Positions 18,412 to 28,019 are shown, numbered from the stretch's first letter. The stretch is DNA of 64,000 nucleotides from Phreatobacter stygius (GCF_005144885.1 NZ_CP039690.1:2183001-2247000); one strand, 5' to 3'. Numbers and translations are program-made. Notes: a model not told the origin generated them from the sequence alone.

Positions 18412-20403
18412 TCAAACCGCCTTGCGCCGGCTCAGGAACCAGAACAGCAGGGGCACGCCGATCAAGGTGGCGACGAGGCCGGCTGGAAGCTGGCGCGGGA
18501 ACAGGGCGACGCGGCCAAGCCAGTCGGCGCTCAGCATGATCAGCCCGCCGAGCGCCGCGGATCCGATCAGATGCGGCAACGCCCGTTCGAGCCCGAGGCG
18601 GCGCGCCAGATGGGGCGCCATCAGGCCAACGAAGCTCAGCGTGCCCACGATCATCGACCCGGCCGATGTCAGCAAGGCCGCGAAAACCAGCAGGGCAAAG
18701 CGGCTGTCCTTGATCCCGACCCCGATCGACTGGGCGAAGACCGGCCCGATCGGCAGGATGGCGAGCCAGCGCGCGGTCAGCGCGGCCGCAGCGATCAGCA
18801 CGATCGCGGAACCGAGCGCCAGGCCCGCGGTCGCGCCGTCGATGCCATAGGTCGAGCCGCTCAGCCAGACCGCCAACAGCGCCGCGCGCGGATCCCCCGC
18901 CGCCGCGGCGGCGGCGACCACCGCATCGAACAACCCGCCGAGCGCAACACCGGTGAGCAAGGTCCGCTCCGGCGAGAACTGCGCCCGCCGTGCGAGCGCC
19001 AGGATCACGGCGAGCGCAACACCGGCGCCGAGCGCTGCGGCGGCGAACTGGCCGCCGCGCCCGGTCAGCCCCAGGCCGAACAGCCCGACCACAAAACCCA
19101 GCGCCGCGCCGGCGCTGATCCCGAGCATTTCAGGGCTGGCCATGACATTGCCGGTCAGCCGCTGGATCAGCACGCCGGCCGCTGCCAGCATCATGCCGGC
19201 GGCGAGTGCCGCTCCGGCGCGCGGCAGCCGCCAGGCCAGCATCAGATCGGCATTGCGGCCGAGCCCCAGGCTCCAGCCGTCCATGCCCCGGCCGAAGCCT
19301 GTCGAGACGGCGAGGCCAATGACCGCGAGCGCAACGAGGCCAAGCACCAGGGGCCCGCTCCGGGCCAGGCGGAGCCCGGCGCCGATCTCGGCCCGCGGCG
19401 GCTCCGGCGCGAGGCGCACGCGCGGCACCAGCCAGATCAGCAAGGGCGCCCCGAACAGCGCGGTGACCGCGCCGGTCGGGATCGTCGTGCCGAGTTCGTC
19501 ACCCAGAATGATCACCATCTGATCGGTGGCGCAGAGCAGCAGGGCGCCGAAGACCGACGCCCAGATCAGCCGCTGGCCGAACCGCCTGGCACCGGCGAGC
19601 CCGACGATCGCCGGGGCCGCCAGCCCGACAAACCCGATGACGCCGACGGTGCTGACGACGCTTGCGGTGATCGCAACCGCAATGACCAGACCGGCAAGCC
19701 GGGCCATGGTCAAGGTCAATCCGAGCCCCCGGGCGCTGGCGTCATCAAGGCCGAGCAGGGTCAGCGGCCGGATCATCAGGATGGCGGCGGCCATCGCCAG
19801 GACGAGGCGTGGCGCGAGCAGGCTCACGGCACTCCAGTCCTGCTGTTCGAGCGCGCCATTGCCCCAGATGAACAGGCTGACCAGATAGCGGTCTTTCAAG
19901 AGGAACAGCATGGCGCCGATGGCGCCGGCATAGAGACTGACGAGCAGGCCGTTGAGAATGGTGGTGACCGGCGACAGGCCGCTTCGCCGGGACAGGGCGA
20001 AGACCAGGGCGACCGCCGCAAGGCCGCCGGCGAGCGCGATCGCCTCGCGGCCCTGGTCGAGCAGGTGAGGCGCCGCCAGGGTCGTTGCCGCGAGCGCCAG
20101 ATTGGCCCCGGCGGCGACGCCGAGCGTCGTCGGCGACGCCAGGGGATTACGCAGGATCTGCTGGAACAGCGTGCCGGCCAGCGCCAGCGCCGCGCCGGCC
20201 AGCAGGCTGGTCACCAGGCGCGGCAGCCAGCTGAATTGGACGAGCAATTGGCTGATATCCTGGCCGTCCGGCGACAGAAAGGCTTGCAGCCAGAGCGCCG
20301 CCGGCGATTGCCGGCTCAGCGTCACCAGGCCAAGCCCGAGCGCGACGGCGCCGGTGGCCAATGACAGGACGATCAAGCGGGATGACGGAACAGCCTCAGC
20401 CAC
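18412..20403 (-). CDS. Siderophore ABC permease, FhuB-type double unit
   Basis: At 663 residues this is two FecCD permease units in one chain, as in FhuB. Repeated features include VTSLLAGAALALAGTLFQQI in the first half and AGAALAAGMMLAAAGVLIQR in the second. Each is followed by LASPTTLGVAAGANLALA or MASPEMLGISAGAALGF. It moves ferric siderophore across the inner membrane. The GTG start overlaps the end of the binding-protein gene by eight bases. It is the last gene of the siderophore operon; no ATPase gene follows. Confidence 0.92.
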   Translation of the reverse strand: MAEAVPSSRLIVLSLATGAVALGLGLVTLSRQSPAALWLQAFLSPDGQDISQLLVQFSWLPRLVTSLLAGAALALAGTLFQQILRNPLASPTTLGVAAGANLALAATTLAAPHLLDQGREAIALAGGLAAVALVFALSRRSGLSPVTTILNGLLVSLYAGAIGAMLFLLKDRYLVSLFIWGNGALEQQDWSAVSLLAPRLVLAMAAAILMIRPLTLLGLDDASARGLGLTLTMARLAGLVIAVAITASVVSTVGVIGFVGLAAPAIVGLAGARRFGQRLIWASVFGALLLCATDQMVIILGDELGTTIPTGAVTALFGAPLLIWLVPRVRLAPEPPRAEIGAGLRLARSGPLVLGLVALAVIGLAVSTGFGRGMDGWSLGLGRNADLMLAWRLPRAGAALAAGMMLAAAGVLIQRLTGNVMASPEMLGISAGAALGFVVGLFGLGLTGRGGQFAAAALGAGVALAVILALARRAQFSPERTLLTGVALGGLFDAVVAAAAAAGDPRAALLAVWLSGSTYGIDGATAGLALGSAIVLIAAAALTARWLAILPIGPVFAQSIGVGIKDSRFALLVFAALLTSAGSMIVGTLSFVGLMAPHLARRLGLERALPHLIGSAALGGLIMLSADWLGRVALFPRQLPAGLVATLIGVPLLFWFLSRRKAV

Positions 20404-21283
20404 GGTCCGGACCCGCCGGCGCCAGCCTGTCGCCGACGATCCGGGCGAAGCGCTCGGCCGATGGCAAGGCGCCGAACATCAGGATCGGCGGCAGCCTGTC
20501 GACTTGGGCCCGCTTGACGAAGGGCAGGCTTCGCCAGAGCGGCCCACGCGACAGTCGCGCGAAATCATGAGCCGGCTCGAGATAGAATAGCCGGGCATCC
20601 GACCGGGTCGCCAGTGCTTCGATGCCGACGGTGGCGAAACCCCAGTCATTGGTTGGACCGGTCCAGGCATTGGCAAGGCCGAGGCGATCGAGCACATCCT
20701 GGAACAGGCTCTTGGCGCCATAGACCCGGACATGGCGCGCATCCAGGAAATTGACGAAAAAGATCGGCGTCTGGCGAGCCCCGGCGAGTTTCGCGCGCAG
20801 GCCGGCAAAGGTCGCGTCGACGCGGGCGACGAGCGCCTCGCCCCGGCCCTCGTCCCCGGTGATCGCCGCCAGCCGAAGCGCGGCTTCGCTGGCGCGCCTC
20901 AACGGTTCACCGGCCGCATCATAGAGCGGCAGCGTCACGACCGGCGCGATCCGCGTGAAGGTCTGAGCCAGGCGCGCCTGGTAGGGCGTCGTCACGATCA
21001 GATCCGGCGCCAGGTCCGACAAGAGTTCGAGATTGACCTCGAGCGCCGTGCCGAGATCGGCGATGCCGGCCGGCAGCCGCGGTTCGACCACCCAATCCGC
21101 CCAGTCGCCGATCGCCGGCAAACCGACCGGCACGACGCCGATCTCGAGCAGCGTTTCGGCCAGGCCGAAATCGAGCGACACGACCCGCCGGGCCGGGGCG
21201 GCAAGCGCCGTGACCGGCCCGGCCAGCGCCATCGAGGCCAGGCCGCCGGCGAGCAAGGCGCGCCTGGAACCGCCGTCAGCCAA
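20396..21283 (-). CDS. Ferric-siderophore binding protein, FhuD-like
   Basis: This protein of about 295 residues has a Tat-like signal (SRRALLAGGLASMALAGPVT) and a class III periplasmic-binding core. LDFGLAETLLEIGVVPVGLP and LELLSDLAPDLIVTTPYQAR are typical of FhuD/FecB. No ATG precedes the signal peptide in frame; a TTG at 21283 overlaps the esterase stop region and keeps the twin-arginine signal, so I chose it. An ATG at 21232 would remove half the signal. It hands ferric siderophore to the FhuB-type permease. Confidence 0.85.
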   Translation of the reverse strand: MADGGSRRALLAGGLASMALAGPVTALAAPARRVVSLDFGLAETLLEIGVVPVGLPAIGDWADWVVEPRLPAGIADLGTALEVNLELLSDLAPDLIVTTPYQARLAQTFTRIAPVVTLPLYDAAGEPLRRASEAALRLAAITGDEGRGEALVARVDATFAGLRAKLAGARQTPIFFVNFLDARHVRVYGAKSLFQDVLDRLGLANAWTGPTNDWGFATVGIEALATRSDARLFYLEPAHDFARLSRGPLWRSLPFVKRAQVDRLPPILMFGALPSAERFARIVGDRLAPAGPDRG

Positions 21284-22166
21284 GACGGGGTGCAGCGGCA
21301 GCCGCCGCCTCCGGCCCGAGCGCGAAACGAATGGCCCGGTTGATGGCCGCCGGCAGGACCGACATGTGCGTTTCGTCGGCGAACAGTTCAAAAGCCGAAT
21401 GAAGGCCGGGAATGGCCGCAAGCCAGGTGGCCATGTCGCGGGCATTGTCGACGATGCGGCTCTCGGCGTGGTTCCGGCGGCGCTCGTCGGCGTCGGCGGC
21501 GCCGACCTGGAACGGCGCCAGGCACTGCTCGAATTCACCGGCGAGCACCAGCACGCGCGGGCTGAACTGGCCGCGCCACGCCGCGGCGAACTGCCGGCCG
21601 GTCGCCAGCAGGCCGGCATCTTCCCACCAGATGGCCGGGCTCGCGGCGATCCATGTGGTGAAAGCTTCGGGCCGCGTGAACAGCGCATGCAGCACGAAGA
21701 GCCCGCCGAAGGAATGGCCGAAGATCGCCTGGCGCGCCGGATCGACCTGGAGGCGGCGAGCGATTTCCGGCTTCAGCTCGGCTTCGATGAAGGCGAGGAA
21801 GAGATCGGCGCCACCGGTTCGGACATCCGGCCCGTCGGGCCTGTGCGGCGGATAGGTCTTGCCCGGCGGCGGCCCCATGTCCCAGGAGCGGCGCACGCTG
21901 TCATAGGCCTCGTCGGTGGGATAGCCGATGCCGACGATCGCGGCCTTGGCAATGCCGGTTCCGAGCGGGTAGCTCGACTGGACGCGCAGCGCGTCGACGG
22001 CCGTGCCGATCACCGCATTGGCATCCAGGAGATAGAGCACCGGCCAGCCGGCCGGCGGCGGCTCGCCCGACGGGATCCGCAGGAAAATCCGATAGGCCGC
22101 ACCGCCGGCGCGAGGCGCGAGATCGAACTGGACGGTGCCGGCAATCAGGGCTGGGCTCTCGACCAT
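21276..22166 (-). CDS. Siderophore esterase, IroE/Fes-like hydrolase
   Basis: This alpha/beta hydrolase of 296 residues has nucleophile Ser152 in FGHSFGGLF and a likely catalytic His267 in ADETHMS. The arrangement matches the esterase_D/IroE/Fes family, which opens lactone siderophores to release iron. No signal peptide is seen, so it would act in the cytosol. The ATG at 22166 lies two bases after the receptor stop; a GTG at 22172 would overlap that stop. Its place between receptor and binding-protein genes supports a siderophore-hydrolysing role. Confidence 0.85.
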   Translation of the reverse strand: MVESPALIAGTVQFDLAPRAGGAAYRIFLRIPSGEPPPAGWPVLYLLDANAVIGTAVDALRVQSSYPLGTGIAKAAIVGIGYPTDEAYDSVRRSWDMGPPPGKTYPPHRPDGPDVRTGGADLFLAFIEAELKPEIARRLQVDPARQAIFGHSFGGLFVLHALFTRPEAFTTWIAASPAIWWEDAGLLATGRQFAAAWRGQFSPRVLVLAGEFEQCLAPFQVGAADADERRRNHAESRIVDNARDMATWLAAIPGLHSAFELFADETHMSVLPAAINRAIRFALGPEAAAAAAPRLG

Positions 22167-22168
22167 CG

Positions 22169-24613
22169 TCACCACCGGTAGTTCAGGCTGGCGATGACGG
22201 TGCGCCGCGCCCCCATGTAGCAATAGCCGGCCTGGCAGGTGGTGAAGTTCCGATCGAACAGGTTCTGGGCATTGATCTTGAGGGTCAGTCCCGAGAGCCG
22301 CTTGTCGAGCGCGCCGAAATTGTAGCGGACCGCGGCATCGACCAGCGCCACGGCATCCGACTGGAAGGTGTTCTGGTCATTGCCATAGCTGAAGCCGGTA
22401 TAACGCACGCCCGCGCCGACACTGAAGCCGGACCAGGCATCGCCTGGCGGCACCGCGTAATTGGCCCAGAGCGAGACCGTGTCGCCGGGAATGCCCGATG
22501 GCGTCCTGCCGACCGTGTCCGGCGTGCCCTTCATCGTCACCAGACTGAGGTGGGTATAGGAGGCAGTCAGGCTGACGCCATTGCCGAGGCTCGCGACGGC
22601 CTGCAGCTCGAGCCCGCGCGCCCGGATCGAGCCGCGCTGGATCTGGAACGAGGGATTGGTCGGGTCGGTGACGAGGCCGCCATTCTGGGTCAGTTCGAAC
22701 AGCGCCGCCGTCAGGAAGCCGTTGAAGCCCGCCGGCTGGTATTTGATGCCGATCTCGGCCTGGGAACCGGTTGTCGGGTTGAACGCCGTGCCTGACAGGC
22801 CGCGGCCGAGATTGGGCACAAACGAGGTCGAATAGCTGACATAGGGCGCGATGCCGGAATCGAAGACATAGGTCAGGCCGGCCCGCCCGGTGAAGGCGTG
22901 GTTGGAATTGCCGTCGCTGGCTGCCGCGATGACGTCGCGTGTCGAGGTGTCGACCCAGTCCTGCCGGCCGCCAAGGGTGAGGATCCAACGCCCCCATTTC
23001 AGCTGGTCCTGGGCATAGATGCCGAGCTGGCGCTGGCTCTGCATGGTGGAACTGGTCAGCGCCGGCGTCGCGATCGGCTGCGCGCCGTAATTGAGCGTGA
23101 CCAGATTGAGATCGGGAGCGCTGCCGAAACCCATGCGGCTGTTGAGATGGCTCTGAATGTAGTCGACCCCGAACAGCATGGTGTGCTGGATCGCGCCGGT
23201 GGAAAAATTGGCCTGGAGCTGATTGTCGGCGCTGATCGCATCCATGACGTCGCGGACGCGGCCGGTATAGCGCGACGCGGTCATGGCGACGGGATCGATG
23301 GCGCTGATGCCGACATATTTCACGTCGGCATCGACCCGTGCGTAACGGAAGTTCTGGCGGAAGGTGAAGACCTCGTCGAACCGGTGCTCGAGCAGATAGC
23401 CAATGCGGAACTGGGTCTGATCCATGGCGTTGAACGCCGGATCGCTCGAATAGGCCGGCGACCGCGCACCGTTCGTTGTCGCGTAATAGGGGAACGCGGC
23501 AGGCGTCGTGGAGCTTTGATATTCGCCGAGCACGGTCAGCGACGTCTGGTCATTCGGTCGCCAGGTGAAGGACGGCGCGAGATTGACGCGGTCGTCCCGC
23601 CCACCCAGCGTCCAGTTCTTCGACTCCCTGACGACACCGGTCAGCCGATAGAGGAACTGGCCCTGCGGATCGGCCGGACCGCCAATGTCGAAACTGCCCT
23701 GGTAGCGGTCCCAATTGCCGATCTGCAGCTCGACCTCGCGCAGCGGCTGGCTGGTCGGCCGCTTCGAGATCAGATTGACCAGGCCGCCCGGCGAGCCCGA
23801 GCCGAACAGCGAGGAACTCGGGCCGCGCACCACGAAGATGTCCTGGATGCCGTAGGGCTCTTCCTTGTAGATCGCCATATTGCCGGCCGGCTGGCGCAGC
23901 CCGTCCCGGTAGATGCCGTTATAGGTGACGTCGAAGCCGCGAATGGTGAAGGCGTCGAAACGCGAGTCGAAGCCGCTGATGCCGGTCGTGACCCCCGGCG
24001 TGTAGCTGATCGCCTCGGACAGCGTCTGGACATTGCGGTCTTCGAGCTGCTGGCGCGACACCACCGAGATCGACTGGGGCGTTTCGATGAGCGGGGTATT
24101 GGTCTTGGTCGCCGCATTGCTGCGGGTCGCGACATAACCGATCGTGCCGTCACCGGTGCCGGCGCCCTGGACATCGATGGTGTCGAGCGCGATGGCGCCT
24201 TCGGCAGTGCCGCCGGCGGCTGCCGCTCCCGGCCGGCTGATCGCCACCGTCGAGGCATTGGTGAAGCGATAGCTGAGGCCCGTGCCAGCCAGCAATTGCC
24301 TGAGCGCCTGTTCGGGCGTGTGGACACCCGACACCCCCGACGTGCGCAATCCGCGCAACGCGTCGGTCGAAGCCAGGAGCCGAAGGCGAGCGGTCTCGGC
24401 CCATTGCGTCAGGGCAATGCCGACCGGCCCGGCCGGGACATTGAAGGTGGCGGTCCCACGGCTGGCGGTCGCCGGCGCGCCCGCGGCAGGCGGCCGCTGC
24501 TGGGCTTGCGCCGGATCCGCCAGATGGATTGCCAGCCATGCCGTGGAACACAGCAAAGCTGCCGCCGTCCTGCTACGGCTCACGCCGCCAATGCCCTGCA
24601 TCTCCGTCCCCAT
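22169..24613 (-). CDS. TonB-dependent siderophore receptor, transducer type
   Basis: An 814-residue outer-membrane receptor. After a signal peptide (LLCSTAWLAIHLADPAQAQ) comes an N-terminal signalling (STN) domain around TFNVPAGPVGIALTQWAETA and LRQLLAGTGLSYRF. The plug (TPQSISVVSRQQLEDRNVQT) and a 22-strand barrel ending in NYRW follow. The STN domain shows that it signals through FecR. The ATG at 24613 has AAAGG seven bases upstream. It lies 157 bases downstream of the FecR gene. Confidence 0.93.
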   Translation of the reverse strand: MGTEMQGIGGVSRSRTAAALLCSTAWLAIHLADPAQAQQRPPAAGAPATASRGTATFNVPAGPVGIALTQWAETARLRLLASTDALRGLRTSGVSGVHTPEQALRQLLAGTGLSYRFTNASTVAISRPGAAAAGGTAEGAIALDTIDVQGAGTGDGTIGYVATRSNAATKTNTPLIETPQSISVVSRQQLEDRNVQTLSEAISYTPGVTTGISGFDSRFDAFTIRGFDVTYNGIYRDGLRQPAGNMAIYKEEPYGIQDIFVVRGPSSSLFGSGSPGGLVNLISKRPTSQPLREVELQIGNWDRYQGSFDIGGPADPQGQFLYRLTGVVRESKNWTLGGRDDRVNLAPSFTWRPNDQTSLTVLGEYQSSTTPAAFPYYATTNGARSPAYSSDPAFNAMDQTQFRIGYLLEHRFDEVFTFRQNFRYARVDADVKYVGISAIDPVAMTASRYTGRVRDVMDAISADNQLQANFSTGAIQHTMLFGVDYIQSHLNSRMGFGSAPDLNLVTLNYGAQPIATPALTSSTMQSQRQLGIYAQDQLKWGRWILTLGGRQDWVDTSTRDVIAAASDGNSNHAFTGRAGLTYVFDSGIAPYVSYSTSFVPNLGRGLSGTAFNPTTGSQAEIGIKYQPAGFNGFLTAALFELTQNGGLVTDPTNPSFQIQRGSIRARGLELQAVASLGNGVSLTASYTHLSLVTMKGTPDTVGRTPSGIPGDTVSLWANYAVPPGDAWSGFSVGAGVRYTGFSYGNDQNTFQSDAVALVDAAVRYNFGALDKRLSGLTLKINAQNLFDRNFTTCQAGYCYMGARRTVIASLNYRW

Positions 24614-24770
24614 GACAAACCTTTCGACACCGCGATGATGCGGGCGGCCACGATGGCCTCTGATGGGGAAGACGACGGAGTGCGCCGGGACGACAGCGCG
24701 CATTCAAACATTGGAGCGATTCCAGGGACGGGCTCATGGCGGGTGGCGTCACCCACCATGAGCCCCCGCC

Positions 24771-25775
24771 CTAGTTGACCCGTTGGAACGGCATGGCCGG
24801 CCGATCGGCATCACGCTGGATGACGGCGAGGCCCGGCAGCCGCCAGACCCGCACCGGCAGAATGGCCGGCAGCGCGTCGAGCAGCGCATCGGTGTCGGCC
24901 GTCGAGAAAATGCCGGTCACCGGCAGGTCGCGCAGCGCGCTGTCGGTGATCAGGATCCGGCCGCGGCGATACCGCGCCATTGCGCCGACCACATCGCCGA
25001 GCGGGCGGCCGTCGAAAATCACCTGGCCGCGCCGCCATGCGGTCAGCATGGCGGTATCGACCGGCTCCGGGCGCCCAAGCCCGGGCCCAGGCGCATAGAC
25101 GACCTGCTGGCCAGCCCGAACGTCGACGGTCACGGAGGCATCGGCGCCCGGATAAGCCACCCGCACGGCATGTTCGGTGACCACGATCCGGGCGCCCTCG
25201 CCTTCGCTGCGCACGTCGAAGGCGGTGCCCAGCGCCCGGGTCGACCCCCGGCCGGCGTGGACCACGAAGGGCCGCGCCGGATCCGGCGCCACGGTCACGA
25301 AGATCTGCCCGGTGTGCAGCACCAGGCGCCGGCGATCCGGGCCGAAATCGATATCGACGCTGGTGCCGGCATCGAGCTCCATGGTCGAGCCGTCGGCGAG
25401 CGTCATCGTCCGGCGTTCGCCGATCGACGTTCGCTGGTCGGCGAAATAGGCCGCGGGCGGGCCGAAGACCCCGCCGGAGAAACCGATGCCAGTAAGACCC
25501 GCGGTCAGCGCAAGGGCAATGGCCATGCCCCGCACTTTCGATCGCCGCCGCGGCTTGAGCGCCGGCCCCAGCCGTTCCCAGAGGCGCTCGGCGAGAACGG
25601 CGGCGCGCCGCTGCTCGGCGTTTGCCGTCTTCCAGGCCTGATAGTCCGACCAGTCCTCGGCCGTCTGGCTGCCGGAATGCAGGCGGACGAGCCAGGCAAG
25701 CGCTTGCTCGGTCATCGGATCGAGGGGCGCATCGGCTGGGTCGGGTGTCATGCGGGGCTCGCGCCGGACTGTCAT
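24771..25775 (-). CDS. FecR-type anti-sigma regulator
   Basis: This 334-residue membrane sensor has an N-terminal cytoplasmic DUF4880/FecR_N region (EQALAWLVRLHSGSQTAEDW), one membrane helix (GMAIALALTAGLTGIGFSGG), and the periplasmic FecR domain with TLADGSTMELDAGTSVDIDF and ALGTAFDVR. It relays receptor occupancy to the ECF sigma factor. The start is taken at the ATG of 25775; a second ATG eight codons later is possible. It follows the sigma gene by 107 bases. Confidence 0.9.
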   Translation of the reverse strand: MTVRREPRMTPDPADAPLDPMTEQALAWLVRLHSGSQTAEDWSDYQAWKTANAEQRRAAVLAERLWERLGPALKPRRRSKVRGMAIALALTAGLTGIGFSGGVFGPPAAYFADQRTSIGERRTMTLADGSTMELDAGTSVDIDFGPDRRRLVLHTGQIFVTVAPDPARPFVVHAGRGSTRALGTAFDVRSEGEGARIVVTEHAVRVAYPGADASVTVDVRAGQQVVYAPGPGLGRPEPVDTAMLTAWRRGQVIFDGRPLGDVVGAMARYRRGRILITDSALRDLPVTGIFSTADTDALLDALPAILPVRVWRLPGLAVIQRDADRPAMPFQRVN

Positions 25776-25882
25776 CGCCTCGCCGTAGCAGGCAGCATCG
25801 GGCTCTTGTCAATGAAGACGAACATGACGGGCGAAACCACACCGGCCGCCGGCGCTGCGACGAAAAAAAATCCGCCGGCGGG

Positions 25883-26428
25883 TCAGAGGTCGAGAACCGC
25901 CATCCGCTTCAAGCAGTGGCGCAGCGCCGTCATGATATATTTCGTCACCATGCTGGCGGAGACGCCGAGGCGATCGGCGATCTCGGCATGGCTGAGACCC
26001 TCGACCCGGCTGAGCAGCAGGGCCGCGCGGGCCTTTGGCGGCAATTCGTCCAGCGCCTGTTTGATCGCACGGAATTCTTCGCGGGCCATCAGGCGCCGGT
26101 CGGCCGCCGGCGCGGGATCGACCAGCTCATGAGCCAGGCCATCGATCGAGGCGAAGGCGCCGCGCCGACGATCCCGTCTGACCATGTCGATGATCAGGTT
26201 GCTTGCGATGCGCCAGAGAAAGAAACGCGAACTGACCGGCGACAGACTGTGGTCGCCGGTGGTCTGGTGGGCGAGATAACGCAGGAACGTATCCTGGACG
26301 ACATCGGCCGCGGCCTCCCGGTCGCGCAGCCTGGCGCGGGCGAAGCGCGTGAGGTCCTGGTGATAGGTCCGGAACAAGGCATCGAGATCGGCAGTGCCGC
26401 GGACGACATCGGTCGAGACTGTGGTCAT
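25883..26428 (-). CDS. FecI-type ECF sigma factor
   Basis: About 181 residues contain sigma region 2 (LFRTYHQDLTRFARARLRDR, then VVQDTFLRYL) and region 4 (LDELPPKARAALLLSRVEGL, then HAEIADRLGVSASMVTKYI). It directs RNA polymerase to the siderophore-receptor operon when FecR is activated. The ATG at 26428 is preferred; the frame stays open to a TTG at 26488. It heads the operon sigma-FecR-receptor-esterase-binding protein-permease. Confidence 0.92.
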   Translation of the reverse strand: MTTVSTDVVRGTADLDALFRTYHQDLTRFARARLRDREAAADVVQDTFLRYLAHQTTGDHSLSPVSSRFFLWRIASNLIIDMVRRDRRRGAFASIDGLAHELVDPAPAADRRLMAREEFRAIKQALDELPPKARAALLLSRVEGLSHAEIADRLGVSASMVTKYIMTALRHCLKRMAVLDL

Positions 26429-26766
26429 GGCCAGCGCATCAACTGGAGGGTGGGAGCGCGCCGGATGGCGCGACAGCTTTCGCTCCAAGGCTGCCCGATC
26501 TTATCCGGCAGCCTCGTTCGGCCCTATCAGTCGCAAATTCAAAACCAATGCAAACTCAATGATTTATAGCGATTCAAAAGAAGCGCACGCGGCCTCGGTT
26601 GCGGATCGAATTCACCTTGCTTTTGAAGGCGGAACCACATGCGGCAGGCCGGCCGCACAGTCCATGATTTTATGCTCATGTGGCGTCACGGTCACAGACA
26701 CCGCGCCGTTGCAGCCGCATTCGGGCGGCCACCGGATCGGCCGACGGCGGATCCGGGGCGTCGCGC
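26429..26766. other. 338-bp gap upstream of the ECF sigma gene
   Basis: No convincing gene on either strand. The region separates the sigma gene from the end of the M24 gene, both on the minus strand. It holds a markedly AT-rich patch at about 26533-26582 that is the natural place for the sigma-gene promoter and an iron-responsive (Fur or Irr) site, but no sequence there is close enough to a known box to name. Confidence 0.4.
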
Positions 26767-27981
26767 TCACACCGGCAAGACGTGCAATCCCGCCGGGAAA
26801 TGCTGCATCGGCTCGGCACCGGTCTCGGTGACCAGCAGAAGGTGGCCGTTCTGGACACCGGCGCGGTTGTCGCGGGTGATGACGTTCGGTTGCACGACGA
26901 TCATCATGCCTGCGTCGAGTTTGAAATCCGGATCCCAGCCGGCCGCCGGCCGGCTTGCCGTGCCGAGCACCGGCGCCAGATAGCCGCCGCCATAACCGTG
27001 GATGAGGTCGTCGATGATGGTGTGGCCGGCCGCCTCGATGACCGCCGAGGCGGCGACCAGGTCGCCAGCCCGGACGCCGGGCTTGACCAGCCTGACGATG
27101 GCATCAAAGGCCGCCTCGGACACCGCGTGCAGCTCGCGATAAAGCGCATTCGGTTCTTCGCCCAATGTGAAGGTGCGCAGCACCTGGCCGGCATGATCCC
27201 AGAACTGCGCGCTGATTTCGGTGACCAGAACGTCGCCCTTTTGCAGCCTGCGGGTGGAGGGGAATTGCATCGGCACCGGCACCGCGGGCGCCGCCATCGG
27301 CGTCGTCAGGAAATAGTGGATCGAATTGATCGCACCGAAAGGCTGGTAGGGCGCTTCGACCAGGAGCCCGAGATCGCGCTCGCTCAGGCCAGGCCTGGCA
27401 CCCTCGGCAAGCCCGGCAATGCCGAGATCGGTCAGCGCCGCGCCGAGCCGGAACCAGTGGAGCTCCTCCGCGGTCTTGATCAGGCGCAGCTTGCCATAGG
27501 CGGCATTGAGGTCGACGAGCCGCGAGGCGGCCGCCCGCAACCGGTCGTGCTGGCCAAGGCCGAGCGAACCGATCAGGCCGATCCGCGGCCGGCCGGGGAG
27601 CATGGTGTCCAGGGCAGCCAGCGCACGGCCGAGCCCGGATGCCTCGCCCCACTCGACCTCGGTCTCCACCGCGAGACGACGGGCCAGCGGGACATGATTG
27701 TAGTGCTGGATGAACAGGCGCTGCGGGCGGCCCGGCACGACCAGGGTCACCGCCTCCTGCGTCACCGGCCATCCGGTCAGCCAATAGGTGGTGGTCCCGC
27801 CGCGCATCGCCTGGGCGACGATCACCGCGTCGAGTTCGTGCGCGGCACAGAGATCGGCGATGCGCTGGCGCCGGGACGTCATCTCGGCCGTCGAAAACCG
27901 CGGGAACTCCGCCTCCAGCAGATTGGCGAATTCCGTCCTGATGCGACGGGTCAAGGCATCGACGGATGGCAGTGGCTGCAT
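26767..27981 (-). CDS. Creatinase-fold M24 protein without metal ligands
   Basis: This 404-residue protein has the two-domain M24 (aminopeptidase P/creatinase) layout. The pita-bread domain starts near residue 170. All five metal-ligand positions are altered: LVTEISAQFWDHAGQVLRTF (first Asp is Glu, second Asp is Gln), HGYGGGYLAP (ligand His is Gly), MMIVVQPNV (Glu is Gln) and VQNGHLLLVTETG (Glu is Gln). It cannot be an ordinary dinuclear metallopeptidase and could be a metal-free C-N hydrolase in the manner of creatinase. The ATG at 27981 has GGGAGA upstream. It follows the amidohydrolase gene by 38 bases. Confidence 0.82.
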   Translation of the reverse strand: MQPLPSVDALTRRIRTEFANLLEAEFPRFSTAEMTSRRQRIADLCAAHELDAVIVAQAMRGGTTTYWLTGWPVTQEAVTLVVPGRPQRLFIQHYNHVPLARRLAVETEVEWGEASGLGRALAALDTMLPGRPRIGLIGSLGLGQHDRLRAAASRLVDLNAAYGKLRLIKTAEELHWFRLGAALTDLGIAGLAEGARPGLSERDLGLLVEAPYQPFGAINSIHYFLTTPMAAPAVPVPMQFPSTRRLQKGDVLVTEISAQFWDHAGQVLRTFTLGEEPNALYRELHAVSEAAFDAIVRLVKPGVRAGDLVAASAVIEAAGHTIIDDLIHGYGGGYLAPVLGTASRPAAGWDPDFKLDAGMMIVVQPNVITRDNRAGVQNGHLLLVTETGAEPMQHFPAGLHVLPV

Positions 27982-28019
27982 GATGGTCTCCCAATTCCGG
28001 ATGAGCTGTGCGTGGCCGG

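Noticed and set aside
18571-20364. Open frame of 597 codons on the plus strand opposite the FhuB-type permease
   Set aside because: It is a composition effect of GC-rich DNA: the translation is low-complexity (Gly, Arg, Gln, Asp-rich) with no domain, and the opposite strand encodes a clear permease.
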